DNA from: JAICKN01 sp036491415 | Lineage (GTDB): Bacteria > Acidobacteriota > Terriglobia > Terriglobales > Acidobacteriaceae | DNA: 10,924 bases | Assembly: GCA_036491415.1 (NCBI GenBank) | Contig: DASXCC010000122.1 | Location: 1 to 10,924, forward strand | Reading direction: 5' to 3' | Part shown: positions 1 through 6,202 of the stretch, one piece after another | Layout of the letters: each line of letters starts with the position of its first letter | Numbering within the stretch: the first letter of the stretch is position 1 | Notes under the pieces: generated by a model | Seen by the model: only the letters and a program-made list of their open reading frames with translations | What the model was told of the DNA's origin: nothing | The model's database searches: none | Translations under genes and position numbers: made by a program

Positions 1-888
1 TCTAATTCCAAAGATGCGGTGTTGTTGCTGGCGCACGGCAGCCCTGACTCTGTTGACGATGTGCCCGAATTCCTGCTGCGCGTCACCGGCGGACGCGGCT
101 TGCCTCCGCACGTAGTGGAAGAAATCAAACATCGCTACGGATTGATTGGCCGCTCCCCGCTGACAGATATCACTCGCAAACAAGCTGCATCGCTGGCGGC
201 TGAATTAAAGCTGTCGGTTTTCGTAGGGATGCGCAACTGGAAGCCGTTCATCGCCGACACGGTTCAATCCATGATGGCGGACGGAGTTAGTCGGACAGTC
301 GTGATCTGCCTCGCTCCCCAAAATTCCCGTACCAGTGTAGGACTTTATCGCTCAGCGGTAATGAAAAACGAGCCTACGTTCACTGTTGATTTTGTCGAAT
401 CGTGGCATGACCATCCTGCGCTGATCAAAGCTTTCGCAGAGAAGTTGCGAATCGCGCGTGCGAATCCTGAGATGAAAAATGTTCCAATCATTTTTACCGC
501 GCACAGCGTTCCGGCAAAAACTATCGAAGACGGCGATCCCTACGACAAGCAGGCAAAAGAAACCGCGGCGCTCGTTGCCGCAGTCGAAAGATTGCAGCCA
601 GAACAATGGCGATTTGCCTTTCAAAGCCAGGGAGCGTCTGGCGGTCCGTGGATTGGGCCTACCGTGGAGGAGACGATTTTGCAGTTGAAACAGGAAGGAC
701 ATCAGAAAGTTCTTCTGCAACCGGTCGGGTTCCTCGCCGATCACGTTGAAGTTCTGTACGACATTGACGTCGTCTTCAAAGACTTCGCCAAACAGCAAGG
801 AATGGAGCTGCAACGCACCGACTCACTGAATGACTCTCCATTTTTAACCATGGCATTGACGGACATCGCCCGGTCGCGCCTCACCTGA
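1..888 (+). CDS. hemH: Ferrochelatase (protoporphyrin or coproporphyrin type), 5' end outside window
   Basis: Cytoplasmic or membrane-associated enzyme that inserts Fe2+ into a porphyrin at the end of heme synthesis. The frame is open to the first base and reads SNSKDAVLLLAHGSPDS, so the true start is probably just upstream; the GTG at 19 is inside the conserved first strand and is unlikely to be the start. Visible motifs: the N-terminal LLLAHGSPDS strand, RSPLTDIT near codon 55, the metal-site histidine in FTAHSVP (His codon at 502-504), the FQSQGASGGPWIGPTVEE block carrying the acidic catalytic residues, and QPVGFLADHVEVLYDID near the end. Roughly 295 visible codons is close to full length for the short bacterial form. 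rsmD follows 10 bases downstream, suggesting co-transcription. Whether the substrate is protoporphyrin IX or coproporphyrin III cannot be decided from what is visible. Family assignment is firm. Confidence 0.93.
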   Translation, partial: SNSKDAVLLLAHGSPDSVDDVPEFLLRVTGGRGLPPHVVEEIKHRYGLIGRSPLTDITRKQAASLAAELKLSVFVGMRNWKPFIADTVQSMMADGVSRTVVICLAPQNSRTSVGLYRSAVMKNEPTFTVDFVESWHDHPALIKAFAEKLRIARANPEMKNVPIIFTAHSVPAKTIEDGDPYDKQAKETAALVAAVERLQPEQWRFAFQSQGASGGPWIGPTVEETILQLKQEGHQKVLLQPVGFLADHVEVLYDIDVVFKDFAKQQGMELQRTDSLNDSPFLTMALTDIARSRLT

Positions 889-898
889 ATACCAGCCC

Positions 899-1468
899 AT
901 GCGAGTGATTGCGGGAAAATATCGCAGCCGTCCTTTGCGCTCCCTGCGTGACGTGGATATACGGCCTACTGCCGATAAACTTCGCCAGACGCTTTTTAAC
1001 ATTCTGACGGCCGGAAATCCCGAGGCGCTGCAAGGAGCCATCTGGCTCGATCTTTTCGCGGGAACGGGAGCGGTGGGAATTGAAGCACTCAGCCGCGGCG
1101 CGAGCATGGTCCACTTCGTAGAGTCATCGCCACAAGCAGCTGAGCTCATCCTGCAGAATCTTTCATCTTTGAAGATCGCGACGAATTTCCGGATCCTGAA
1201 GCAAGATGTTGCACGCGGAATCCGCACGATCGTCGGCGGTCCGTCCATCGTCGATTTTGTTTTCCTGGATCCGCCGTATCAGATGCACGAAGCTTATTCG
1301 CAAACGTTCACCGCGCTGGCGCAAACCGATCTGCTTAAGCCGGACGCACTGGTAATTGCAGAGCACGAGAAGAGATTCGATCCTGGAGAAGAATGCGGAG
1401 ATTTCCAGCGATTCCGGAAACTGGAGCAGGGTGACGCGGTGCTTAGCTTTTATCGAAAGAAGCAATAA
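899..1468 (+). CDS. rsmD: 16S rRNA (guanine966-N2)-methyltransferase RsmD
   Basis: SAM-dependent methyltransferase that modifies G966 of 16S rRNA during 30S assembly in the cytoplasm. The 189-residue length is normal for the family. Motifs in order: MRVIAGKYRSRPL at the N-terminus, RPTADKLRQTLFNIL (residues 22-36) that marks RsmD, the SAM-binding DLFAGTGAVGIEALSRGA (51-68), the acidic end of the second strand in FVES (73-76), and the catalytic DPPY (124-127). ATG at 899 is the only start that keeps the RVIAGK signature; there is no clear Shine-Dalgarno sequence, and translation may be coupled to hemH, which stops 10 bases earlier. The usual neighbour coaD is not seen downstream: the next gene is on the other strand, 6 bases after the stop. 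Confidence 0.95.
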   Translation: MRVIAGKYRSRPLRSLRDVDIRPTADKLRQTLFNILTAGNPEALQGAIWLDLFAGTGAVGIEALSRGASMVHFVESSPQAAELILQNLSSLKIATNFRILKQDVARGIRTIVGGPSIVDFVFLDPPYQMHEAYSQTFTALAQTDLLKPDALVIAEHEKRFDPGEECGDFQRFRKLEQGDAVLSFYRKKQ

Positions 1469-1474
1469 GCGCGA

Positions 1475-2026
1475 TTACATTAATAATTCATTCGCTTTGT
1501 TGATGATCGGATGCTGCATCTCCTGCAAATCATTTTTCACCATGTTCAGGCCATGCACGCATTGCTCAAAGTTCTGCGAAAGCGTCGCAAACAATGGGGC
1601 CACTTTGGCATATTCGAAGAATTCGAACTTGGAAACAATGTAATAACTTTCTTTTCCCGTCTTCATCCACTCGACATAATTTTCCAGACGGTTCCGGCGC
1701 AAGCGCGAATGGTTAATGCTCTCCGGAAACATCCCCGTAAAAAATAGCGTGTAATCGCCAATGTGCTTTCGCACCGCGCGTTCGCGATCAAACGAAGGAG
1801 CAGGGCCGTACACGGGGTTCGACTCAATCAGCATTTGGCCGACATCGCTGATCGGCTTGCCGGTGGAACTGCAAATTTTGAAGAGCTGCCTGGCGTCGCA
1901 GAAATCAGCGAGCAACGAAGCGACGTAATTCACAACGTGAGGATCACGGATCCCAATTTGTTCCGCGTAGCGCCTTCCCACCAGTTCCAGAAAAAACTGT
2001 TCGAGCAAAAGCGATTCGGAACTCAT
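1475..2026 (-). CDS. Conserved-looking hypothetical protein, 183 residues, predicted cytoplasmic
   Basis: I do not recognise a named family. The start is ATG at 2026, supported by GGGAGG four bases upstream on the minus strand. The protein has no signal peptide or membrane segment and looks mostly alpha-helical. Notable segments are FFLELVGRRYAEQIGIRDPHVVNYVASLLADFCDA-like helices at the N-terminus, then NPVYGPAPSFDRERAVRKH (about 70-88), the aromatic GDYTLFFTGMFPES (90-103), and GKESYYIVSKFEFFEYAKVA (123-142) before a terminal helix ending in QEMQHPIINKANELLM. The dense aromatic and charged pattern and strong ribosome binding site indicate a real gene. It is convergent with rsmD with a 6-base gap. 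No function can be given. Confidence 0.8.
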   Translation of the reverse strand: MSSESLLLEQFFLELVGRRYAEQIGIRDPHVVNYVASLLADFCDARQLFKICSSTGKPISDVGQMLIESNPVYGPAPSFDRERAVRKHIGDYTLFFTGMFPESINHSRLRRNRLENYVEWMKTGKESYYIVSKFEFFEYAKVAPLFATLSQNFEQCVHGLNMVKNDLQEMQHPIINKANELLM

Positions 2027-2038
2027 GCGCCCTCCCGG
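2024..2038 (-). promoter_or_regulatory. Ribosome binding site of the 183-residue hypothetical gene
   Basis: On the minus strand GGGAGG precedes the ATG at 2026 by four bases (GGGAGGGCGCATG). It fixes the start codon of a gene that has no recognised homologue to guide start choice. Confidence 0.65.
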
Positions 2039-2257
2039 CCAATGTAATTAATTTATTTCACATCGGCACGTTTGACACTTCATATCGCAGCTATTATGCG
2101 AACGCAAGTGACTTTTGTAAGCCCCACCTGCACGCGCATCCAATAATTATTAGAGAATGAAAATCAGCTGCGGGTTTTATGGCAAAGTTATTAGCACTGC
2201 CAGTGATCGGCTGCTATTTCATGATCCATTGAATCGAAATTTTGAGGGGACCATCGC

Positions 2258-2653
2258 ATGAAACGAGAGAATATTTCCAGCAGCGCACCATGGGAACCAA
2301 TCGTGGGATATTCGCGCGCAGTAAAAGTCGGCAACCATGTGCATGTTTCCGGAACAACCGCGACCGGCCCGGATGGAAAACTGGTCGGCATCGGGGACCC
2401 TTACGCGCAAGCCGTTCAGATCATCAAGAACATCGAAGCCGCGTTGAAAAATGCGGGAGCCAGTTTGAAGGATGTGGTGCGCACGCGGACATTTTTAACC
2501 AACGTGAATGATTGGGAAAAAGTTGGTCGCGCCCACGGAGAATTTTTTCGCGATATCCGTCCCGCAGCTACGATGCTCGCCGTGAGCGCTTTAATTTCGC
2601 CGGAGATGCTGTTGGAAATCGAAGCGGACGCCGTGATTACAGACGGGAAATAA
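2258..2653 (+). CDS. Rid/YjgF/UK114-family protein lacking the catalytic arginine
   Basis: A 131-residue single-domain member of the RidA (YjgF/YER057c/UK114) trimer-forming family. The start is ATG at 2258 with GAGGGGA (2244-2250) seven bases upstream. Family features: VGNHVHVSGTTATGPDGKLVG (25-44), QIIKNIEAALKNAGASLKDVVRTRTFLTNV (54-83), and the C-terminal LLEIEADAVI (118-127). True RidA enzymes deaminate reactive 2-aminoacrylate-type imines using a conserved Arg in a PAR(S/T) motif (Arg105 in E. coli). Here the aligned motif is RPAATM, so that position is Ala104 and RidA-type deaminase chemistry is unlikely. It more likely belongs to one of the divergent Rid subfamilies with other or unknown substrates. 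It stands alone, convergent with the HU gene. Fold assignment is firm; function is open. Confidence 0.9.
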   Translation: MKRENISSSAPWEPIVGYSRAVKVGNHVHVSGTTATGPDGKLVGIGDPYAQAVQIIKNIEAALKNAGASLKDVVRTRTFLTNVNDWEKVGRAHGEFFRDIRPAATMLAVSALISPEMLLEIEADAVITDGK

Positions 2654-2678
2654 TTTCCGGAACGATAGCAAAAATAAA

Positions 2679-2702
2679 AAGGCCGGCATTCACGCCGGCC
2701 TT
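2679..2702 (-). terminator. Intrinsic terminator of the HU gene, possibly bidirectional
   Basis: A perfect 9-base inverted repeat AAGGCCGGC / GCCGGCCTT (2679-2687 and 2694-2702) with loop ATTCAC. Read on the minus strand it is followed by a T-rich run (the plus strand has AAAATAAAAA at 2671-2680), as expected of an intrinsic terminator 20 bases after the HU stop codon. On the plus strand the tail TTCTCTGTCTC is only partly T-rich, so termination of the Rid gene there may be weaker. Confidence 0.85.
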
Positions 2703-2721
2703 CTCTGTCTCTGAAATGAAG

Positions 2722-3015
2722 TTACTTCTTGGGCGCGATCGCGTCCTTCGTCGCTTTGGCGACGCGGAACTTCACTACGGTCTTCGCCTTAATCTGAATT
2801 GGCTCGCCGGTCTGGGGATTGCGTCCCATGCGGGCTTTGCGATGTGCCTTCACGAGGCGTCCGAGCCCTGGAATTACGAACACACCATTCTTCTTGGTCT
2901 CTTTCACCGCTACGTCGGTAAGATTCTCGAGAAATGCCGCCGCTGTTTTATTGTTCAGTTCCATCTTCTCTGCCAAGTGACGGACAAGCTGCGTCTTGGT
3001 CATACCTGATGCCAT
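2722..3015 (-). CDS. HU-family nucleoid DNA-binding protein
   Basis: Small basic histone-like protein that binds and bends DNA as a dimer in the nucleoid. The 97 residues match the family (about 90 plus a short N-terminal extension). Residues 5-46 form the helical dimerisation part (MTKTQLVRHLAEKMELNNKT...), FVIPGLGRLVKAHRKARM follows (46-63), and GRNPQTGEPIQIKAKTVVKF (64-83) is the DNA-binding arm with the HU signature and the intercalating proline in NPQTG. I chose ATG at 3015 because GGAGGGAG lies just upstream on the minus strand; the internal ATG at 3003 (MTKTQL) is an alternative. The C-terminus ends in APKK. IHF and HU are not fully separable by eye, but as a single gene with a GRNP arm HU is the better call. 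Confidence 0.95.
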   Translation of the reverse strand: MASGMTKTQLVRHLAEKMELNNKTAAAFLENLTDVAVKETKKNGVFVIPGLGRLVKAHRKARMGRNPQTGEPIQIKAKTVVKFRVAKATKDAIAPKK

Positions 3016-3266
3016 AGTTTCTCCCTCCAGATTTTTAATCTTTAAATTTTTTGGAACAATTTGCGCATCTTACACCCATTCGTCCTGTGGAAAGCAACTG
3101 TTTTCACCTGTTTTTATGCGGTCTTTACAACTTGGTGTCCCCCGAACCCCTGCAAAATCGCACTTCAGGAAGATCCCAGGCATGGATGCCTCCGTTTTAT
3201 GCGGGTTTTTACTACTCACCGACATGCATTTTTTACGTGGCATAATGAAGCGGGAGGTGTGGCCGC

Positions 3267-3911
3267 GTGAGTTGTTCCATTTGTGAAAAGCGGAAAGAGA
3301 AGCGATTCTGCCTTGCGGTTCACGACAAAATTTGCCCGCAATGCTGTGGGGAACAGCGCGAAATCACGCTCGACTGCCCAAGTTCCTGTCCCTATCTCCA
3401 ACAGGCACGCCTGCATGAAAAGCAACGCAGCGCTGGCGAAATCGGCATGGATGCTCTGTTCGCGAATATTGAAGTCGGGCAACAATTTCTTCATCACCAC
3501 GAACATCTGATTCTTGGATTAAGCTTCGCTCTCGCAAGCGCGGTTCATGCGGACTGCACGCTTGTGGATCAGGATCTGATCGCGGCTCTCTCGGCACTCA
3601 CAAAGTCCTATGAAACGCTGGTGAATTCAGGGTTGGTTTATGAAACGCCGACTGCGGGCTTGCGCCAACAGGCTGTGGCCGCGGAGTTGCAGAAGATGGT
3701 GCGCGAGTACAAAGAGACGGAGCAGAAGCACATTGGCCACGTGCGCCTTCGCGATCAGGAAGTCTTGCAAGGTTTGGTTTTTCTGGTGCGCATGGCATTC
3801 GCAAGAACTTCCGGCAGGCCGAAATCCCGCGCTTACATAGATTTTCTGGCGGCGCAATTTCCCGACAAACCGCCAGTCGGCGCTTCTGAGAGCAGTCTTA
3901 TTCTTCCTTAA
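3267..3911 (+). CDS. Uncharacterised protein with eight-cysteine N-terminal zinc-ribbon-like domain
   Basis: A 214-residue protein starting at GTG 3267, with GGGAGG (3252-3257) nine bases upstream. The first 43 residues carry cysteines at 3, 6, 15, 23, 26, 27, 37 and 41 in the pattern CSIC...FC...ICPQCC...DCPSSCPYL, together with basic stretches (KRKEKR). This looks like a compact two-metal zinc-binding module, perhaps of zf-/SEC-C-like type. Residues 50-200 are helical with no recognisable motif: histidines cluster in FLHHHEHLILG (74-84), and a long charged helix follows (AAELQKMVREYKETEQKHIGHVRLRDQEVLQGL). There is no membrane segment. I believe similar Cys-rich proteins exist in related genomes, but I know no tested function. 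Its last 14 bases overlap the end of folK on the opposite strand. Confidence 0.8.
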   Translation: MSCSICEKRKEKRFCLAVHDKICPQCCGEQREITLDCPSSCPYLQQARLHEKQRSAGEIGMDALFANIEVGQQFLHHHEHLILGLSFALASAVHADCTLVDQDLIAALSALTKSYETLVNSGLVYETPTAGLRQQAVAAELQKMVREYKETEQKHIGHVRLRDQEVLQGLVFLVRMAFARTSGRPKSRAYIDFLAAQFPDKPPVGASESSLILP

Positions 3912-4404
3912 AATTTTCAGGCTGGGCAATCTTTTGGACCACCTGCCCCACGGGCAGTTCGTCCCGTAGTTCGCGCACGGTGCGTTTGAGTACCGGGTGA
4001 CGTACGCCAGGGGCTATTTCCGCCAGCGGCTCCAATACAAACCTCCGCTGATGCATTGCGGGATGAGGAACCGTAAGTTCTTTCGTATCAACGACCGAAT
4101 TTCCAAAAAGCAAAATATCGATATCAATATTGCGCGGGCCTTTGCCCTGCGTGCGCTTGCGGCCCATGCTTTGTTCCAGTTTCAAAATCGCCTGGATGAG
4201 TTGGCGAGGCATTTTGTCGGTCTTCAACTCAACTGCGCAATTCACAAACCAGGGTTGCGCGGTTATTTCGACTGGCTCCGTTTTGTAGAACGACGAGACT
4301 TTGCTGACCGTTCCCAGGGAAGTTAAGGATTCGAGAGCGCGCTTTAGTTCCATTTCGGGATTTCCCAGATTAGAACCTAATGAGAGATAGACGAGTTTTT
4401 GCAT
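3898..4404 (-). CDS. folK: 2-amino-4-hydroxy-6-hydroxymethyldihydropteridine pyrophosphokinase
   Basis: HPPK transfers pyrophosphate from ATP to 6-hydroxymethyl-7,8-dihydropterin in folate synthesis, in the cytoplasm. Motifs from the ATG at 4404 (168 residues, normal length): VYLSLGSNLGNP (5-16), SSFYKTEPV (37-45), PWFVNCAVEL (51-60), the ATP/Mg2+ motif GPRNIDIDILLF (89-100) with the two catalytic aspartates D94 and D96, and VPHPAMHQRRFVLEPLAEIAP (112-132). The frame stays open to 4485, but the added residues match nothing in HPPK, while MQKLVYLSLGSN is the classic N-terminus and a GGAAAG lies three bases upstream. No other folate gene is nearby. The convergent neighbour overlaps it by 14 bases, so the two transcripts should be antisense at their 3' ends. 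Confidence 0.95.
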   Translation of the reverse strand: MQKLVYLSLGSNLGNPEMELKRALESLTSLGTVSKVSSFYKTEPVEITAQPWFVNCAVELKTDKMPRQLIQAILKLEQSMGRKRTQGKGPRNIDIDILLFGNSVVDTKELTVPHPAMHQRRFVLEPLAEIAPGVRHPVLKRTVRELRDELPVGQVVQKIAQPENFKEE

Positions 4405-4499
4405 TACTTTCCGTTGTAGCCGTTCCGCGCCGAAAAAGAGCGTGGTTAGGACTTTCGTGATATGTCCGCAGCAACGCCTATCCAATAAGATTTGGCATC

Positions 4500-5177
4500 A
4501 TGCACTTGCAATCTTTATTGATGAGCCATGATACCGAAGTGGCGCGGGTACTTCGCCCTGCCCTCGAAAAACTGGCTATTGAAGTGGAGATTTGCCGCGA
4601 GCAGGATGTTACGAGCCGATTGTCTGCAGACCGCTATGACGCGGTCATTGTTGACTGCGACGACCTAAAAAGCGGTTTGCAGGTATTAAAAGGAATTCGT
4701 AAAAGCGCCAGCAATAAACGGTCCATTGCATTTGCGCTTTTGAACGGAACAACTACAACGTCATCGGCCTTTGAATACGGCGCCAACTTCGTTCTGCAAA
4801 AGCCGATCTCCCTGTTAAACGCTACACGCTGTTTCAGCGCCGCACTCGGACTTATGGAACGCGAGCGCCGCCGCTACTTCCGGCATCCCGTGGAGCTGAA
4901 AGTTGCCATCCAATTTTCGGATGGCTCCAAGAGGAACGTAGTCGCGTCCAACATCAGCGAAGGCGGTATGGCAATCTGCCTGGAAGATCCACTGCCGAAT
5001 GACAAAGCTCTCACCACCACTTTCACCCTTCCCGGAACGTGGGCCGTCATCTCAGCAGTTGCGGAAACCGCATGGATCAGCGAGATACGAGGCGGGCTGC
5101 GCTTTATACAGCTTTCCACCACCGCACGCGAGCAACTCGATCATTGGCTGAATGAACAGATATTGAAAGCTAGCTAG
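4500..5177 (+). CDS. Receiver-like domain fused to a PilZ (c-di-GMP-binding) domain
   Basis: A 225-residue cytoplasmic signalling protein. Residues 1-118 resemble a response-regulator receiver: first strand LQSLLMSH with D11, the strand DAVIVDCDD with D52 at the usual phosphorylation position, and FVLQKPIS with K101 matching the conserved lysine. Residues 122-222 form a PilZ domain with the two c-di-GMP signatures, RRYFR (124-128, RxxxR) and NISEGG (151-156, NxSxxG), then VISAVAETAWISEIRGGLRFIQL typical of the barrel. This suggests that a phosphorylation state and the second messenger are read together, perhaps for motility or surface polysaccharide; that is inference. No Shine-Dalgarno is visible before ATG 4500, and a weak -10-like TAAGAT at 4486-4491 would place the transcript start at the ATG, so a leaderless mRNA is possible. 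M8 is an alternative start. No partner kinase or cyclase gene is adjacent. Confidence 0.85.
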   Translation: MHLQSLLMSHDTEVARVLRPALEKLAIEVEICREQDVTSRLSADRYDAVIVDCDDLKSGLQVLKGIRKSASNKRSIAFALLNGTTTTSSAFEYGANFVLQKPISLLNATRCFSAALGLMERERRRYFRHPVELKVAIQFSDGSKRNVVASNISEGGMAICLEDPLPNDKALTTTFTLPGTWAVISAVAETAWISEIRGGLRFIQLSTTAREQLDHWLNEQILKAS

Positions 5178-5274
5178 ACCCCTATCCAATTAGCCTGCAC
5201 CCAAGTTGAGACTTGTTGACACGCCCGTCCACACGGCAGTCTGACTGGAAATCACTCTGTGAGGTTCCATACCT

Positions 5275-5499
5275 ATGCCTTCAATTAATTATCGTATTGA
5301 GCGTGCCGAGCGGTTGGTTCGCATGCTGGACAATGATGCGCCTTTGATGGCTGTGCGCTTTGCGCCTTTAACGCCTGAGCACCGGCAGTCGGCCGTGAGC
5401 TATGCAGACATGCTGCGTGCAAAAGCGCACATGGAGTTGGAAGCTCTGTTGCAGGAACGCAACACGCCGGAAGCAATACAAGCTGCCACCAAAAAGTGA
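5275..5499 (+). CDS. Small hypothetical protein, 74 residues
   Basis: Not recognised. The start is ATG at 5275 with GAGG at 5261-5264 (ten bases upstream). The sequence is rich in Arg, Glu, Ala and Leu and reads as two or three amphipathic helices (YRIERAERLVRMLDNDA, then SAVSYADMLRAKAHMELEALLQERN), with no cysteine, signal peptide or membrane segment. The regular helical pattern and the ribosome binding site favour a real gene. The stop codon runs straight into a perfect hairpin (5498-5519). It lies 97 bases after the PilZ gene on the same strand and could share its transcript. No function can be proposed. Confidence 0.6.
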   Translation: MPSINYRIERAERLVRMLDNDAPLMAVRFAPLTPEHRQSAVSYADMLRAKAHMELEALLQERNTPEAIQAATKK

Positions 5500-5519
5500 T
5501 GCCCTCTTGCGAGGGCATC
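5498..5519 (-). terminator. Hairpin terminator between convergent genes
   Basis: Perfect 9-base stem GATGCCCTC / GAGGGCATC with loop TTGC. Read on the minus strand it follows the stop of the PEP-CTERM-like gene by 21 bases and is followed by ACTTTTTGG, which fits an intrinsic terminator for that gene. On the plus strand the stem starts inside the TGA stop of the 74-residue ORF and has no T-run, so it would act there only as a 3' stabilising hairpin. Confidence 0.7.
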
Positions 5520-5540
5520 CCATACAGAATTGGAAGTCAG

Positions 5541-6020
5541 CTAAATCAAGCCTGCAGTTGCTGCTTGAGGTTTGGGAGCGCGGTAAACCGCAAATCCCAT
5601 CGCCAACATTGCCAAAACTAGCATCAACACCTCAGACCCCTCGGGCATGGCTACATTCCACGAGACATCGGCCACAGAAAATTGAAATCCAGGGCCGGTC
5701 AGTGTCAGCAACGATGATCCAAATGGATTAAGAAGTCCTGCCAGTAATTCTGATCCTTGGGTAGTGGAAAACGTGTTCAATACACCAAAGCACAAACCGA
5801 GAGATGAAGTGCAACTGGTCGAACCCGTGGAATTGCTCAGGCCTAAGTTATAAGCCGAGATTCCCGTGCCGGTCAGATTGACCCATCCTGTCAGTGATGC
5901 GCCGTTGGCGAATGAGCCGCTCACGTCATAGGTGACTGAGTCGGCGTGGGCCAAGGGGGAGGATAGAGCAAATGCAAGTACCACTAAACAGCCGAAGCTA
6001 CGCAACAACATTTTTTGCAT
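5541..6020 (-). CDS. Secreted protein with degenerate PEP-CTERM-type C-terminal sorting signal
   Basis: A 159-residue exported protein. I chose ATG at 6020 because GGAG sits nine bases upstream and it gives a clean Sec signal peptide, MLLRSFGCLVVLAFALSSPLAHA, with cleavage expected after Ala26 (AHA/D). The open frame up to 6110 would add 30 unhelpful residues. The mature part is short, Ser/Gly/Thr-rich and probably beta-structured, starting DSVTYDVSGSFANGASLTG, with two cysteines (C70 and C77) that could form a disulfide. The C-terminus has MPEGSEV (about 125-131), a hydrophobic helix LMLVLAMLAMGFAV, then YRAPKP. This is the layout of PEP-CTERM proteins sorted by exosortase and linked to exopolysaccharide, but the motif reads PEG and the basic tail is weak. 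No exosortase is in the window. A glycosyltransferase lies upstream on the same strand. Confidence 0.78.
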   Translation of the reverse strand: MQKMLLRSFGCLVVLAFALSSPLAHADSVTYDVSGSFANGASLTGWVNLTGTGISAYNLGLSNSTGSTSCTSSLGLCFGVLNTFSTTQGSELLAGLLNPFGSSLLTLTGPGFQFSVADVSWNVAMPEGSEVLMLVLAMLAMGFAVYRAPKPQAATAGLI

Positions 6021-6080
6021 GATAAGTAACTCCATTAGCAGTTTCAAGCCGACTTGTATTGCTGTCAAGACTGAGAATTT

Positions 6081-6097
6081 TTGCACACAGTGTGCAA
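6081..6097. promoter_or_regulatory. Perfect 17-base palindrome upstream of the PEP-CTERM-like gene, candidate operator
   Basis: TTGCACACAGTGTGCAA has two 8-base arms around a central A. It lies 61 bases upstream of the start codon at 6020 and about 105 bases after the glycosyltransferase stop. On the minus strand a TTGACA (6063-6068) sits between it and the gene, but no good -10 follows at normal spacing. There is no T-run on either side, so a terminator is unlikely. A dimeric regulator site is the simplest reading; the regulator is unknown. Confidence 0.45.
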
Positions 6098-6202
6098 TTT
6101 GATGCTGCAAATCCCTAGCACTTTCGCGCTATTTCCCTACCACCTTTGTGCCATAAATCAGGCATTTCTGTTTCAATTTTGGAAAAACAGATTGGAATTT
6201 TC

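Noticed and set aside
2072..2097. TTGACA followed by TATTAT as a promoter in the spacer before the Rid gene
   Set aside because: The spacing is only 14 bases, too short for a normal sigma-70 promoter, and no better -10 lies at 16-18 bases.
2512..3009. 165-residue plus-strand open frame across the Rid gene end and the HU gene
   Set aside because: It overlaps the Rid gene in another frame, crosses the terminator and runs antisense to HU; both of those genes are clear.
3219..3246. CCGACA - 16 bases - CATAAT as a promoter for the Cys-rich protein gene
   Set aside because: The expected transcript start would fall at or inside the ribosome binding site at 3252-3257, so it is doubtful.
4405..4485. 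27-codon N-terminal extension of folK
   Set aside because: MQKLVYLSLGSN is the normal HPPK N-terminus; the added residues match nothing and a ribosome binding site precedes the ATG at 4404.
5216..5245. TTGACA upstream of the 74-residue ORF as a promoter
   Set aside because: No acceptable -10 sequence at 16-18 bases downstream.
6021..6110. 30-codon N-terminal extension of the PEP-CTERM-like protein
   Set aside because: It would bury the signal peptide, and GGAG is correctly placed for the ATG at 6020.
6136..6153. TGGCAC on the minus strand as the -24 element of a sigma-54 promoter for the PEP-CTERM-like gene
   Set aside because: The required GC of the -12 element is missing (TGGTA instead of TTGCA-like).
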